From assembly GCA_041390365.1 (NCBI GenBank), contig JAWKQB010000001.1:1-64000 (forward strand): a DNA stretch of 64,000 bases, written 5' to 3'. Positions 35,355 through 43,135 of the stretch are shown piece after piece. Position 1 is the first letter of the stretch; every line of letters begins with the position of its first letter. Below the pieces are notes generated by a model. That model was not told where the DNA came from, searched no databases, and worked only from the letters and a program-made list of their open reading frames with translations. The position numbers and the translations under genes were made by a program. This stretch comes from Syntrophotaleaceae bacterium (GTDB taxonomy: Bacteria; Desulfobacterota; Desulfuromonadia; Desulfuromonadales; Syntrophotaleaceae).

Positions 35355-36176
35355 ATGATGAAACCACTGCGGTGGCTTTTAAAGATGGTGGTTTACGGCT
35401 GTGAGCGCCTGGGAGACGAGGTGCTGTATTACCTGGAGCAGGCCGGGCGGATGGGAATCTTTCTGTTCACCTGCCTGGTCAGCATCTTCCGTCCGCCCTA
35501 CAAAATCTTTTCCGCCGTCAAGCAGATCCATTTCATCGGCGCCAAGTCCATTTTTGTCATCCTCTTTACCGGCGCCTTCACCGGAATGGTCCTGGCTCTG
35601 CAGGGATATTACACGCTGCGTAAATTCGGTTCCGAAGGGCTGCTCGGCTCGGCAGTCGCCCTCAGTCTGCTGCGGGAACTGGGTCCCGTCATCGCCGCCC
35701 TCATGGTGGTAGGTCGGGCCGGTTCGGCGATCTGTGCCGAGATAGGCATCATGCGCAACTCGGAACAGATCGATGCCCTCGAATGCATGGCCATCGACCC
35801 GTACCGGTATCTCATGGCACCCAAATTCATTGCAGCCATCATCTCCATGCCCTTGCTGACCTCCATTTTCGACATTGCCGGTATTGCCGGTGGCTATCTG
35901 GTCGGGGTCGGCCTGCTGGGGGTCCCCGCAGGCAATTATTTTCAGGAGATGTATCGCGCCGTTTCCTGGACGGATGTGGAGATGGGATTGGTCAAGTCCC
36001 TGGTTTTTGGGCTGCTGATCGTCTGGATTGCCGCTTCGAAAGGCTTTTTCCTCCATCTGGAAAGATCCGGCGGGTTCGGCGCGGAGGGCGTCAGCAAGAC
36101 GACCACCGATGCCGTGGTGCTCTCCTCCGTTGCGATTCTGGTCTGGGATTACCTGATCAGCGCCATCATGCTTTGA
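35355..36176 (+). CDS. mlaE: MlaE-type phospholipid ABC permease
   Basis: A 273-residue inner-membrane protein of the MlaE/TRC40-like permease family. Seen: LFTGAFTGMVLALQGYYTLRKFG, the ELGPVIAALMVVGRAGSAICAEIG block, EQIDALECMAIDPYRYLMAPK, and five or so membrane helices. In the Mla system it forms the core that moves phospholipids between membranes to keep outer-membrane asymmetry. It is first gene of an operon mlaE-F-D-A-C-cNMP. The ribosome-binding site is weak. Confidence 0.92.
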   Translation: MMKPLRWLLKMVVYGCERLGDEVLYYLEQAGRMGIFLFTCLVSIFRPPYKIFSAVKQIHFIGAKSIFVILFTGAFTGMVLALQGYYTLRKFGSEGLLGSAVALSLLRELGPVIAALMVVGRAGSAICAEIGIMRNSEQIDALECMAIDPYRYLMAPKFIAAIISMPLLTSIFDIAGIAGGYLVGVGLLGVPAGNYFQEMYRAVSWTDVEMGLVKSLVFGLLIVWIAASKGFFLHLERSGGFGAEGVSKTTTDAVVLSSVAILVWDYLISAIML

Positions 36177-36225
36177 GCAGGTGTCCCGCATTTCGGGTTC
36201 CAATGTTTATCGGAAAGGTTCCGCC

Positions 36226-37026
36226 GTGGTAGAACCAAAAGGCAATATCGCTATCGAACTGATCGATCTGGAGCGTTCCTTCGGGCGGCAGAAGGTTCTG
36301 GACAAGGTCAATCTGAGGGTGGCCGAGGGGACGACCACGGTCATCGTCGGAGCCAGCGGCCAGGGCAAAAGCGTTATCCTGAAGCACATGCTCGGACTGC
36401 TGAAGCCTGACAAGGGTAAGGTTCTGGTGCTCGGCAAGGATCTGGCGAAGCTCGGGAAAAAAGAGCTTAACGAGGTGCGCAAGGACTTTGGCGTGCTTTT
36501 CCAGAACGTGGCACTGTTCGATTCGATGAATATCTTTGACAACCTGGCGCTGCCGCTGCGGGAACGTACCGATGCCACCGAGGAGGAGATCCGCGCCAAC
36601 GTCGAGGAAAAACTGGCCATGATGGATCTTGTGGGGGTCAACGAAAAATATCCCGCCCAGTTGAGCGGCGGCATGAAAAAACGTGCCGGACTTGCCCGCG
36701 CCCTGGTCATGAACCCGCGCATTGTCTTTTTCGACGAGCCGACCACCGGTCTCGATGTCACCAAGAGCAACGAAATCTATAGACTTTTCTACGAGACTCA
36801 GGCCAAACTGAAGTATACCGCCGTGATCGTCAGCCATGACGTGCCCAAAATATTCAAGCTGGCGGACCGGGTCGCGCTTATATCGGAGGGCAGAATCGAG
36901 GGCTGCATGTCCCCCGAAGCCTTTCAGCTTTCGGATAAACCGGTGATCCGGTCGTTCGTCCTAGAAACAATGGGACCCATCTATTCCAGTGAAAAAGAGG
37001 AGATAGCCCAACATGAAAAGGCTTAA
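36226..37026 (+). CDS. mlaF: MlaF-type ABC ATPase
   Basis: A 266-residue ATPase. Walker A is GASGQGKSV, the signature LSGGMKKRAGLARAL, Walker B RIVFFDEPTTGLD and the H-loop VSHD. The GASGQGKSV and KKRAGLARA variants are typical of MlaF. GTG 36226 is chosen with GAAAGG about 8 nt upstream; the frame also allows GTG 36181. Its 3' end overlaps mlaD by 14 bp. Confidence 0.93.
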   Translation: MVEPKGNIAIELIDLERSFGRQKVLDKVNLRVAEGTTTVIVGASGQGKSVILKHMLGLLKPDKGKVLVLGKDLAKLGKKELNEVRKDFGVLFQNVALFDSMNIFDNLALPLRERTDATEEEIRANVEEKLAMMDLVGVNEKYPAQLSGGMKKRAGLARALVMNPRIVFFDEPTTGLDVTKSNEIYRLFYETQAKLKYTAVIVSHDVPKIFKLADRVALISEGRIEGCMSPEAFQLSDKPVIRSFVLETMGPIYSSEKEEIAQHEKA

Positions 37027-37459
37027 CATAGAATTGGCTGTGGGGGTTTTTCTGGTTGCCGGCTTCGTCTGCTTTGCCTATCTATCCATAAAGCTGGGGG
37101 ATATCAGACTTTTCGGGGACCCGACCTATCAAGTGTCCGCCCGGTTTCATTCCGTTTCCGGTTTGAAGCAGGGTGATGTGGTGGAAATGGCCGGAGTCCA
37201 GGTCGGCAAGGTGAAAGGAATCACCCTCGATCCGCAGGATTATGAGGCGGTCGTCCAGCTCGAGCTGCAAGGGGACGTGCGCCTGCAGGAAGACGCTATC
37301 GCCTCCATCCGTACAGCCGGCATCATCGGCAGCAAGTTTATAGACATCACGCCCGGTGGCTTGGAGGATACCATCGAGCCTGGCGGGGAGATATTTGAAA
37401 CCCAGTCGGCTATCAATCTGGAACAGCTGGTCAGCAAATATATTTTCGAAAAGAAATAG
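37013..37459 (+). CDS. mlaD: MlaD-type MCE-domain lipid-binding protein
   Basis: A 148-residue protein with one N-terminal membrane helix (about 6-27) and one MCE domain: F-SVSGLKQGDVVEMAGVQVGKVKGI and IRTAGIIGSKFIDITPGG. The family forms periplasmic hexameric rings that channel lipid. The size is normal for MlaD. Confidence 0.93.
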   Translation: MKRLNIELAVGVFLVAGFVCFAYLSIKLGDIRLFGDPTYQVSARFHSVSGLKQGDVVEMAGVQVGKVKGITLDPQDYEAVVQLELQGDVRLQEDAIASIRTAGIIGSKFIDITPGGLEDTIEPGGEIFETQSAINLEQLVSKYIFEKK

Positions 37460-37468
37460 GAGGGATAC

Positions 37469-38335
37469 ATGCGGAGCGGCTGGTCGATTTTCTTTCTGTT
37501 TCTGCTGCTGACAGGATGCGGTTCGGTTACGGAGCGAAATATCGAGAAACAGGCGGAATCGGCGCTGGTGGCACCCGGCCTGAGTGTCGAAGAACCTGTG
37601 GGCCCCATCCGTGATGAACCGACACTCGAAGAAGCGGCTGGGGAAGAGGTTTTTGAAGAGGAACTGACGGCAGAAGCCGGCGAAGAGGATTTCACCGGGG
37701 AAGACGTTTTCGACGAAGAGGTGGCAGCGATCGAGGTATACGATCCGATCGAGCCTTTCAACCGCGGCATGTTCTGGGTCAACGACAAACTTTACTTCTA
37801 CCTCTTCAAACCTGTGGCGCGGGGATTTCGGGTTGTTCCGGAGCCTGCCCGGCAGTCGGTTTCCAACTTCTTTTCCAATCTGGGAACCCCGGTCCGGTTC
37901 GTCAATTCACTGCTGCAGCTTAAAATGGCCGATGCCGGAACCGAGTTGGGCCGGCTGGCGATCAATTCCACCATCGGCATCGGCGGATTGTTCGATCCGG
38001 CCAAGAAGTGGTTCGATCTCAACCGCAAGGACGAAGACCTGGGGCAAACTCTCGGCAGTTACGGTGTCGGTAACGGCGTATATCTGGTCTGGCCCATTTT
38101 CGGTCCCTCCAGCGCCAGGGATACGGTCGGCATGGTGGGGGATTTTTTCCTCGATCCTCTGTATTACATCCAGATGAAACCGGCGGAGCGCATCGGTCTG
38201 AACGCGCTGGAACAGGAAACCAGATTGTCCCTGGACAAGGATACCTATGAGGCCATCAAGAGGCAGGCTCTCGACCCGTACATTTACGTTCGCACCAGTT
38301 ATTATCAGCTTCGGCAGGGAAAAGTGCAAAAATAA
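37469..38335 (+). CDS. mlaA: MlaA (VacJ) outer-membrane lipoprotein
   Basis: A 288-residue lipoprotein with lipobox LLLTGC. A low-complexity acidic stretch (about 20-85, rich in Glu, 'EEAAGEE', 'EELTAEAGEED') separates the anchor from the conserved domain, which begins YDPIEPFNRGMFWVND and contains FFSNLGTPV-FVNSLLQ, STIGIGGLFDPA and the DLGQTLGSYGVGNGVYLVWPI motif. MlaA removes misplaced phospholipid from the outer leaflet and passes it to MlaC. Encoding it inside the mlaEFD operon differs from E. coli, where it is separate. Confidence 0.94.
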   Translation: MRSGWSIFFLFLLLTGCGSVTERNIEKQAESALVAPGLSVEEPVGPIRDEPTLEEAAGEEVFEEELTAEAGEEDFTGEDVFDEEVAAIEVYDPIEPFNRGMFWVNDKLYFYLFKPVARGFRVVPEPARQSVSNFFSNLGTPVRFVNSLLQLKMADAGTELGRLAINSTIGIGGLFDPAKKWFDLNRKDEDLGQTLGSYGVGNGVYLVWPIFGPSSARDTVGMVGDFFLDPLYYIQMKPAERIGLNALEQETRLSLDKDTYEAIKRQALDPYIYVRTSYYQLRQGKVQK

Positions 38336-38378
38336 ACGCGGGGCGGAGAAATTCCGCCATTTTTCCAGGAGTTGAATC

Positions 38379-39026
38379 ATGAAGTGCAAAAAATTGATCA
38401 TTTTTTCCATATTGATGTTTCTGATTTATCCCACGGTCATTCTGGCCGCTCCCCCTGGACCTACCGAGCAGTTGCGGACCTCTGTGGATAAAATCGTCGA
38501 GATTCTGCGGGATAAAAGCCTTTCCCAGGACGCCATCCTGTCGCAGGTCGCCGATCTGGTCAGGGACAAGTTCGATTTTCGAGCCATGTCGCAACGGACC
38601 CTGGGGGTCCACTGGAAGGATGCAACAGCCAAGCAGCAGGACCGTTTCGTCGATCTGTTCTCCCAGTTGCTGGAGGATACCTACAGGGGAAGGATCAGGT
38701 CATACACCTATGGGGACGAGTACGTGAAATACATCGGCGAGCGGGTTCGCGACGGCCGGGCCGAGGTGGATACCATCATCGTTGCCAACCGTGAAATCCC
38801 GGTGTCCTACCGGATGAGACTCAAGGATGGAAAGTGGCTGGTTTACGATGTGATCATCGAAGAGGTCAGTTTGATCAGCAATTACCGGAACAGCTATGCC
38901 CAGATCATTCGCAGCGAGGGGTTCGACACCCTTCTGTCGCGAATGGAGGACAAGATAAAGGAACTCCAGGCGACCAACCAGACCCAGGGAGCCGGACTGG
39001 CCATGGACAAAGGGATCCGGTCATGA
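38379..39026 (+). CDS. mlaC: MlaC-type periplasmic lipid carrier
   Basis: A 215-residue protein with a signal peptide (hydrophobic segment ending VILAAP). The conserved domain shows VDKIVEILRDKSL, FDFRAMSQRTLGVHWKDAT-QQDRFVDLF and VSYRMRLKDGKWLVYDVIIEEVSLISNYRNSY, all MlaC marks. It would shuttle phospholipid between MlaA and MlaD. Its stop overlaps the next gene at ATGA. Confidence 0.93.
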   Translation: MKCKKLIIFSILMFLIYPTVILAAPPGPTEQLRTSVDKIVEILRDKSLSQDAILSQVADLVRDKFDFRAMSQRTLGVHWKDATAKQQDRFVDLFSQLLEDTYRGRIRSYTYGDEYVKYIGERVRDGRAEVDTIIVANREIPVSYRMRLKDGKWLVYDVIIEEVSLISNYRNSYAQIIRSEGFDTLLSRMEDKIKELQATNQTQGAGLAMDKGIRS

Positions 39027-39508
39027 GCCAGACGATCGGGGGCACGATCGAATCAGCCAGCCTGAAAGACCTTCTGCGTAGCGAGGTGCCTCTTTTCAAA
39101 AGCCTGAAGCAGCCTGACGCCGATCAACTGCTGCTCTATTTTAAGGGCAAAACGCTGTCGGCCGGGGAGGTCCTTTGGCGGGAAGGGGATGAGATCGAAT
39201 ACCTGGCCTATGTTCTTTCCGGAAAAATAGAGCTTAAAAAAGAAACCGAGTTCAAGGGAAAACAGTTCATCGTCGGACTTCTGACCGCCGGTGCCATGAC
39301 GGGAGGGCTGACTTTTTTCAATGAAGGAAAAAGCAGCCTGACAGTGGAGGTCCTCGAGGATTGCCTGTTGGCCGTTCTCGAGGGCAAAGATTACCGTCGG
39401 CTCGAAGAGGAGCGGCCCGATCTGGCGCTGTTTCTGGTAAAGAACATGCTGATGGCTGTGTCGCTGCGGCTGCAGCGGTCCTACGAGCGATTCGCAGCCA
39501 TATTCTGA
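39023..39508 (+). CDS. Cyclic-nucleotide-binding-domain protein
   Basis: A 161-residue protein consisting of one cNMP-binding (cupin-like) domain: VPLFKSLKQPDADQLL, AGEVLWREGDEIEYLAYVLSGKIEL, then GAMTGGLTFF and a C-terminal helix. No DNA-binding helix-turn-helix and no catalytic domain follow. Phosphate-binding-cassette residues look degenerate, so ligand binding is uncertain. It is coupled to mlaC by a 4-bp overlap and closes the mla operon; the link is probably regulatory, but its mechanism is not visible. Confidence 0.85.
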   Translation: MSQTIGGTIESASLKDLLRSEVPLFKSLKQPDADQLLLYFKGKTLSAGEVLWREGDEIEYLAYVLSGKIELKKETEFKGKQFIVGLLTAGAMTGGLTFFNEGKSSLTVEVLEDCLLAVLEGKDYRRLEEERPDLALFLVKNMLMAVSLRLQRSYERFAAIF

Positions 39509-39523
39509 AATTGAAGACCAGTC

Positions 39524-39561
39524 AAAAAAAAGAGCTGCCTGTGAAGGCAGCTCTTTTTTTT
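39524..39561. terminator. Bidirectional terminator between mla operon and tonB
   Basis: A 10-bp stem AGAGCTGCCT / AGGCAGCTCT with a GTGA loop, extended by seven A's and seven or more T's. It serves both convergent operons. Confidence 0.95.
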
Positions 39562-39580
39562 GCTCATCTGCAGCTGAAAA

Positions 39581-40423
39581 TTATCCGGCTTCGGTAAGAT
39601 CGAAGCGAACCGGCACCTTGACCTGGCCTGGAACAGGATGACCGTTTCGCCGCGCCGGGTTGAAGCGCCATTGATAAACCGCCCGCTGGGCAGCCTCGTC
39701 CAAAATTGAGAATCCGGAGGATTTTTCCACCGCGACACGGCGCACACGACCCGAGGCCGATACGTCGATGAGCAGCAAAACTTCCCCCTCCCAGCCCCGC
39801 CGTCGCGCGGAGAGGGGGTAGGGGGGCGGGGGATTCGTTCCGTAGGCGAGGGGCGTGCTTACGGCTGAAACGGCGGCACCGCTCGCGCCTTTCGCGCGGT
39901 CATCAACCCAGCCGGATCCTGCCGGGCGATCCGTGGCTGCCCGGTCGCCTCCAGAGTCTCCCCTGGCCTGGGAAAGAGATTTTGCATCCAGTGGAACGGA
40001 TGAAGTTTCTGGCGGTAACGGTTCTTCGACCCTGCGCTCCGGGACCATCGGGGCCGATTTTTCCCTCCTGACCAAAGTTTTTTCCGGCTGTTCCGCTGCT
40101 TTTTCCGCTTTTTTCATTGGTTTTTCGGGTGTATCGGAAACATGGGGCGGCGATTGAACCACGGTTTTGGCTCGGGCAGCCGAATTCGGTTTCGGCTGCC
40201 CGGTTTCCATCGCCTCGTCCCGACCGGGCCTTGTGTCTTCCTTTGACCCCTTCGAAGGCAGGCCGGTAGAGGTCGCCCTGGTATCTGATCCGGCAACCAG
40301 TTCGACAACCAGATAGATGGGACGCGGAGGTACGATCAGGTCCGGTCGCGGTGTCAGCACAAGCAGAGAAATGTGCAGCGCCGAAGACAGCAGAAGCCAG
40401 AAAATCCATTTCTGCTCGATCAT
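39581..40423 (-). CDS. TonB-family energy transducer
   Basis: A 280-residue protein: one N-terminal membrane helix (about 5-24), a long Pro/Lys/Glu-rich periplasmic spacer (about 45-190), and a C-terminal TonB domain: PPPPYPLSARRRGWEGEVLLLIDVSASGRV, VEKSSGFSILDEAA and the closing YQWRFNPA. It would transmit proton-motive force to the receptor gene directly upstream. No exbB or exbD is present. AGGA precedes ATG 40423; the frame extension to 40549 overlaps the receptor and is rejected. Confidence 0.9.
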   Translation of the reverse strand: MIEQKWIFWLLLSSALHISLLVLTPRPDLIVPPRPIYLVVELVAGSDTRATSTGLPSKGSKEDTRPGRDEAMETGQPKPNSAARAKTVVQSPPHVSDTPEKPMKKAEKAAEQPEKTLVRREKSAPMVPERRVEEPLPPETSSVPLDAKSLSQARGDSGGDRAATDRPAGSGWVDDRAKGASGAAVSAVSTPLAYGTNPPPPYPLSARRRGWEGEVLLLIDVSASGRVRRVAVEKSSGFSILDEAAQRAVYQWRFNPARRNGHPVPGQVKVPVRFDLTEAG

Positions 40424-40469
40424 GACTTTTCCTGACTTCCTCCTTGCCAATTGATCGGAGGAACTGCAA

Positions 40470-42380
40470 TCAAAAGGTGTATTCCGCACCGGCATAGCCG
40501 CTAATACCGGGAGTGCCGTATCCCCATACTTCTTCGTAGTCTTCATCAAAAAGATTGTCTGCGCGCCCGAAGATGCGGAAATTATTACTTAACTTGTAAG
40601 ATGCCGCCAAATTTACAACTGTATAGCTCTCCAACTCTCCAACTTCGAAACCTATAAAATCTTCTCGTTCCCCAACATGGAGGATAGTAATGTTGGCGTC
40701 CCCCCGATCTAGGAACTTATAGTTGATATTGACGGAAAACTTATTTCGAGGCCGCCGTAGGAGCTCATCGCCAGTTTCTTTGTCTTTGGTGTCCGTGTAA
40801 GTATAGTTAAAATTGAGGATAAGGTTTGTTAGGGGAATAAGATTCAACCCTGCTTCAATACCTTTGGTTTCCGCTTCATTGACATTTCTGTATGTTGTTA
40901 TAAAGGGAGAAAAGCTGACAATTTCATTGATTATCAAATCCTCAAAGTCGTTTTCAAAATAGGTTAAGCTGACTGAAACTCGGTTATCCCAGAAGGTTTG
41001 GTCAATTCCCACATCCCAACCTTTACTTTTCTCGGGATCCAGATCTGGATTGCCAGAAGAGGGGTCATACAGCTGAGCGAGAGAAGGAGCTTTAAAGCCG
41101 GTTCCCCAGCTTGCGCGAACTTTAGTCCCTGTTTGGTTAAAAATATAGGTTGACGCGATGCGATATGTAGTGTGGCTGCCGAATTCTTCATGTTCGTCAT
41201 GTCGGAGGCCAAGTGTGGTAAAAAATGACTCCCACAATTTGATTTGATCTTGCAAATAGTAGCCGGTGGTGTCGGTACTCTCGTCATATTCCTTGGGAAT
41301 TAATGGGTCCATCCAAGACTGCAAGTCTTTGACGTCCACTTTTTCTTTTTCGTATTCGATTCCAGCGGTCAGGGTATTAGTTTTGTGAAGGTAAAGATTG
41401 TTTTGCCAGTCAATCTTGTAAAGGTTGCTTTTGAAGGAACTGCGCACGAAATTGAAAGGCTGAACAGCGTCAATATCGTCTCGTGTATCGCGATCGTAAT
41501 CTGTTAAGGAAAACCCGATTTTGGGCTCCCAAACCTCGTTTAAGAGCAGAAACCGCGCTTGGGTGCGAAAGGCGAGGGCTTGGTAATCCGATCGGTAGTT
41601 TGGGTCGTCACCACCGGGCCCATTGAAGGCATCGAGGTCGGATTCGGCATCTGTGAAGCGTAGAATTACGTCAAGATCGAAGTTTTCTGTGGGTGTCAGG
41701 CCAATGCGGGTTGAGGCTGTGAAATTATTGTATCCGTCGCGCTCGTCATTATCATAATCTGTAGCGGCGGCGGAGATTCCGTTAGTGTCTAGATAGGAGG
41801 CGAACAGGCTGTAGTTGACCAGATCATTGCCGCCGTTAAGGCCGATTTTTCCCTGGTAGGTTTCATATGATCCGCCTTCGGCAGATACTGTCACACGCGG
41901 CTTGCCCTGACCTTTTTTGGTGATGATATTTATGACACCGCCCAAAGCATCCGACCCATAAAGGGTGCTCTCCGGGCCACGAACGATTTCAATACGTTCA
42001 ATGTTGTCGGTGGTCAGGTTTGCAAAATCAAAAAACCGGCTGGGGGTGCTTGGATCATTGAGTTCTATCCCGTCAAGCAATACCAGGGTGTGCTCTGAGT
42101 TGGCGCCGCGCATGAAAACAGACGTTTGTTGCCCCAGGCCGCCCGATTGTACAACATCCACGGCGGGCACTGTTCTTAGTATTTCTAGTACATCGGGTTG
42201 CTGCTTTTGCTTAATCTCCTCTTCGGTAATTACCGTTACCGAAGAGGCAACTTCCCTGGCGGGAGTTTCCAGTCGGGTGGCCGTAATCACGACCGGTTCG
42301 AGGGTTTGTGGAACTGCTGACCAGGAAAGGCTTGCCGTCGACAGAAGACAAGCCAGGGCCAAAGAAAGGATTCTGCGCAT
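40470..42380 (-). CDS. btuB: TonB-dependent receptor, BtuB-like cobalamin transporter
   Basis: A 636-residue outer-membrane protein. The signal peptide ends near SLSWSA; the TonB box region is PVVITATR. The plug domain holds DVLEILRTVPAVDVVQSGG, the GGVINIITKKG segment and RGANSEHTLVLLDGIELNDP. A 22-strand barrel ends in the C-terminal Phe (YAGAEYTF). The overall pattern is that of BtuB. The upstream cobalamin riboswitch makes cobalamin or another corrinoid the expected substrate. GAGGAGAG precedes ATG 42380. It is co-directional with tonB 46 bp downstream. AT content is locally higher than in neighbouring genes. Confidence 0.9.
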   Translation of the reverse strand: MRRILSLALACLLSTASLSWSAVPQTLEPVVITATRLETPAREVASSVTVITEEEIKQKQQPDVLEILRTVPAVDVVQSGGLGQQTSVFMRGANSEHTLVLLDGIELNDPSTPSRFFDFANLTTDNIERIEIVRGPESTLYGSDALGGVINIITKKGQGKPRVTVSAEGGSYETYQGKIGLNGGNDLVNYSLFASYLDTNGISAAATDYDNDERDGYNNFTASTRIGLTPTENFDLDVILRFTDAESDLDAFNGPGGDDPNYRSDYQALAFRTQARFLLLNEVWEPKIGFSLTDYDRDTRDDIDAVQPFNFVRSSFKSNLYKIDWQNNLYLHKTNTLTAGIEYEKEKVDVKDLQSWMDPLIPKEYDESTDTTGYYLQDQIKLWESFFTTLGLRHDEHEEFGSHTTYRIASTYIFNQTGTKVRASWGTGFKAPSLAQLYDPSSGNPDLDPEKSKGWDVGIDQTFWDNRVSVSLTYFENDFEDLIINEIVSFSPFITTYRNVNEAETKGIEAGLNLIPLTNLILNFNYTYTDTKDKETGDELLRRPRNKFSVNINYKFLDRGDANITILHVGEREDFIGFEVGELESYTVVNLAASYKLSNNFRIFGRADNLFDEDYEEVWGYGTPGISGYAGAEYTF

Positions 42381-42525
42381 GGGATGCTCTCCTCTTTGTG
42401 CCCAGGCAGAGGTGAGCACAAGAGGGGGAGCGGCATGAGGAGGTCAGGGTTTTCGGTTCCCGAACTGCTTCTGGCGTCCACCTTGCCCACCTTCCCAAAA
42501 GCCCGGGGAAGATGATGTGGGTTAT

Positions 42526-42686
42526 CCAGCCGGCAGGTCTTCTGGCTCGCGCTTCACTCTCGGGGTCGCCTTCCCGGTTCTGTCAAACCAGTGGCATCCT
42601 GACCCTTCGTCAGCGCTTACAGTGGCGGGTCCGCGGGGGAGTCTCACCCCACTTCCCATTTTAAGCCCTTGCGGGCACCGGTGGAT
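42526..42686 (-). ncRNA. Cobalamin riboswitch
   Basis: On the minus strand the order is GGTGCC near 42680, AAAATGGGAA, a CCCCCGC...CCGCCACTGT block, GCCACTG at 42595-42589, GGGAAGGCG, and the B12 box AGCCAGAAGACCTGCC at 42547-42532. These are the conserved pieces of the cobalamin riboswitch, in order and spacing. The 145 nt down to the btuB start form the expression platform; a GC-rich stretch there could sequester or terminate, and I see no clear U-tract, so translational control is likely. Confidence 0.95.
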
Positions 42687-42739
42687 ATGAGAAATAACTG
42701 AGCCGTCAAGGCGCCATAAACGGCCCTTTGATGGCTTTA

Positions 42740-42768
42740 CAACTATGTTAAATCGATGCTTCTGTCAA
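42740..42768 (-). promoter_or_regulatory. Possible promoter of the btuB riboswitch transcript
   Basis: A perfect -35 TTGACA (42768-42763, minus strand) lies about 80 bp before the riboswitch. At 17 nt spacing the -10 is TAGTTG, a poor match; TAACAT lies 13 nt away. The -35 is convincing, the -10 is not. Confidence 0.35.
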
Positions 42769-42801
42769 GGGGGATTCCGATTTTCCCTCTTTTGGGGGAA
42801 C

Positions 42802-43026
42802 TCAGCCTCCGCCAACCTTGGGAAAGAGGGAGACGGTGGCCCCGTCGGTCAGAACATGATCCTTATCGACATGACGTCCGTTGATCAAAGCGACTCCGAG
42901 TTCGGGTTCGCTGATCTCCAGATCGGCAAGAATATCTTTGATGCTGGTCGCTTCAGGATAGTCTCTGTCGGCTACCTTGAACCGGTTGTCGCGGAAGCCG
43001 GCGAACAGTTTTACGGTTATTTTCAT
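42802..43026 (-). CDS. MoaD/ThiS-family small sulfur carrier
   Basis: A 74-residue beta-grasp protein: KITVKLFAGFRDN at the start, a hydrophobic core, LINGRHVDKDHVLTDGATVSLFPKVGGG at the end. The C-terminal Gly-Gly is the site activated to a thiocarboxylate in MoaD. Its place 110 bp behind an aldehyde ferredoxin oxidoreductase gene suggests a molybdopterin-synthase small subunit for the tungsten cofactor. MoaE is not encoded here. Confidence 0.88.
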   Translation of the reverse strand: MKITVKLFAGFRDNRFKVADRDYPEATSIKDILADLEISEPELGVALINGRHVDKDHVLTDGATVSLFPKVGGG

Positions 43027-43078
43027 AGGGCTCTGATTCCGAGTAAGGATGTCTGCGGGTTGCGCATTTGACAGATAA

Positions 43079-43108
43079 AGCTGTGGGCACCCTCGGGGTG
43101 CCCACAGC
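43079..43108 (-). terminator. Intercistronic hairpin between aor and the moaD-like gene
   Basis: A 13-bp perfect stem (AGCTGTGGGCACC / GGTGCCCACAGCT) with a CTCG loop lies 28 bp after the aor stop. The minus strand continues TTATCTGTC without a T run. It may be a weak terminator, or a barrier that lowers moaD-like expression relative to aor. Confidence 0.65.
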
Positions 43109-43135
43109 TATCTTTCCAGGTGAATCCGGAACTTC

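Noticed and set aside
42640..42801. Additional small gene between the riboswitch and the MoaD-like gene
   Set aside because: No frame with a ribosome-binding site; the region is taken up by the riboswitch and its promoter.
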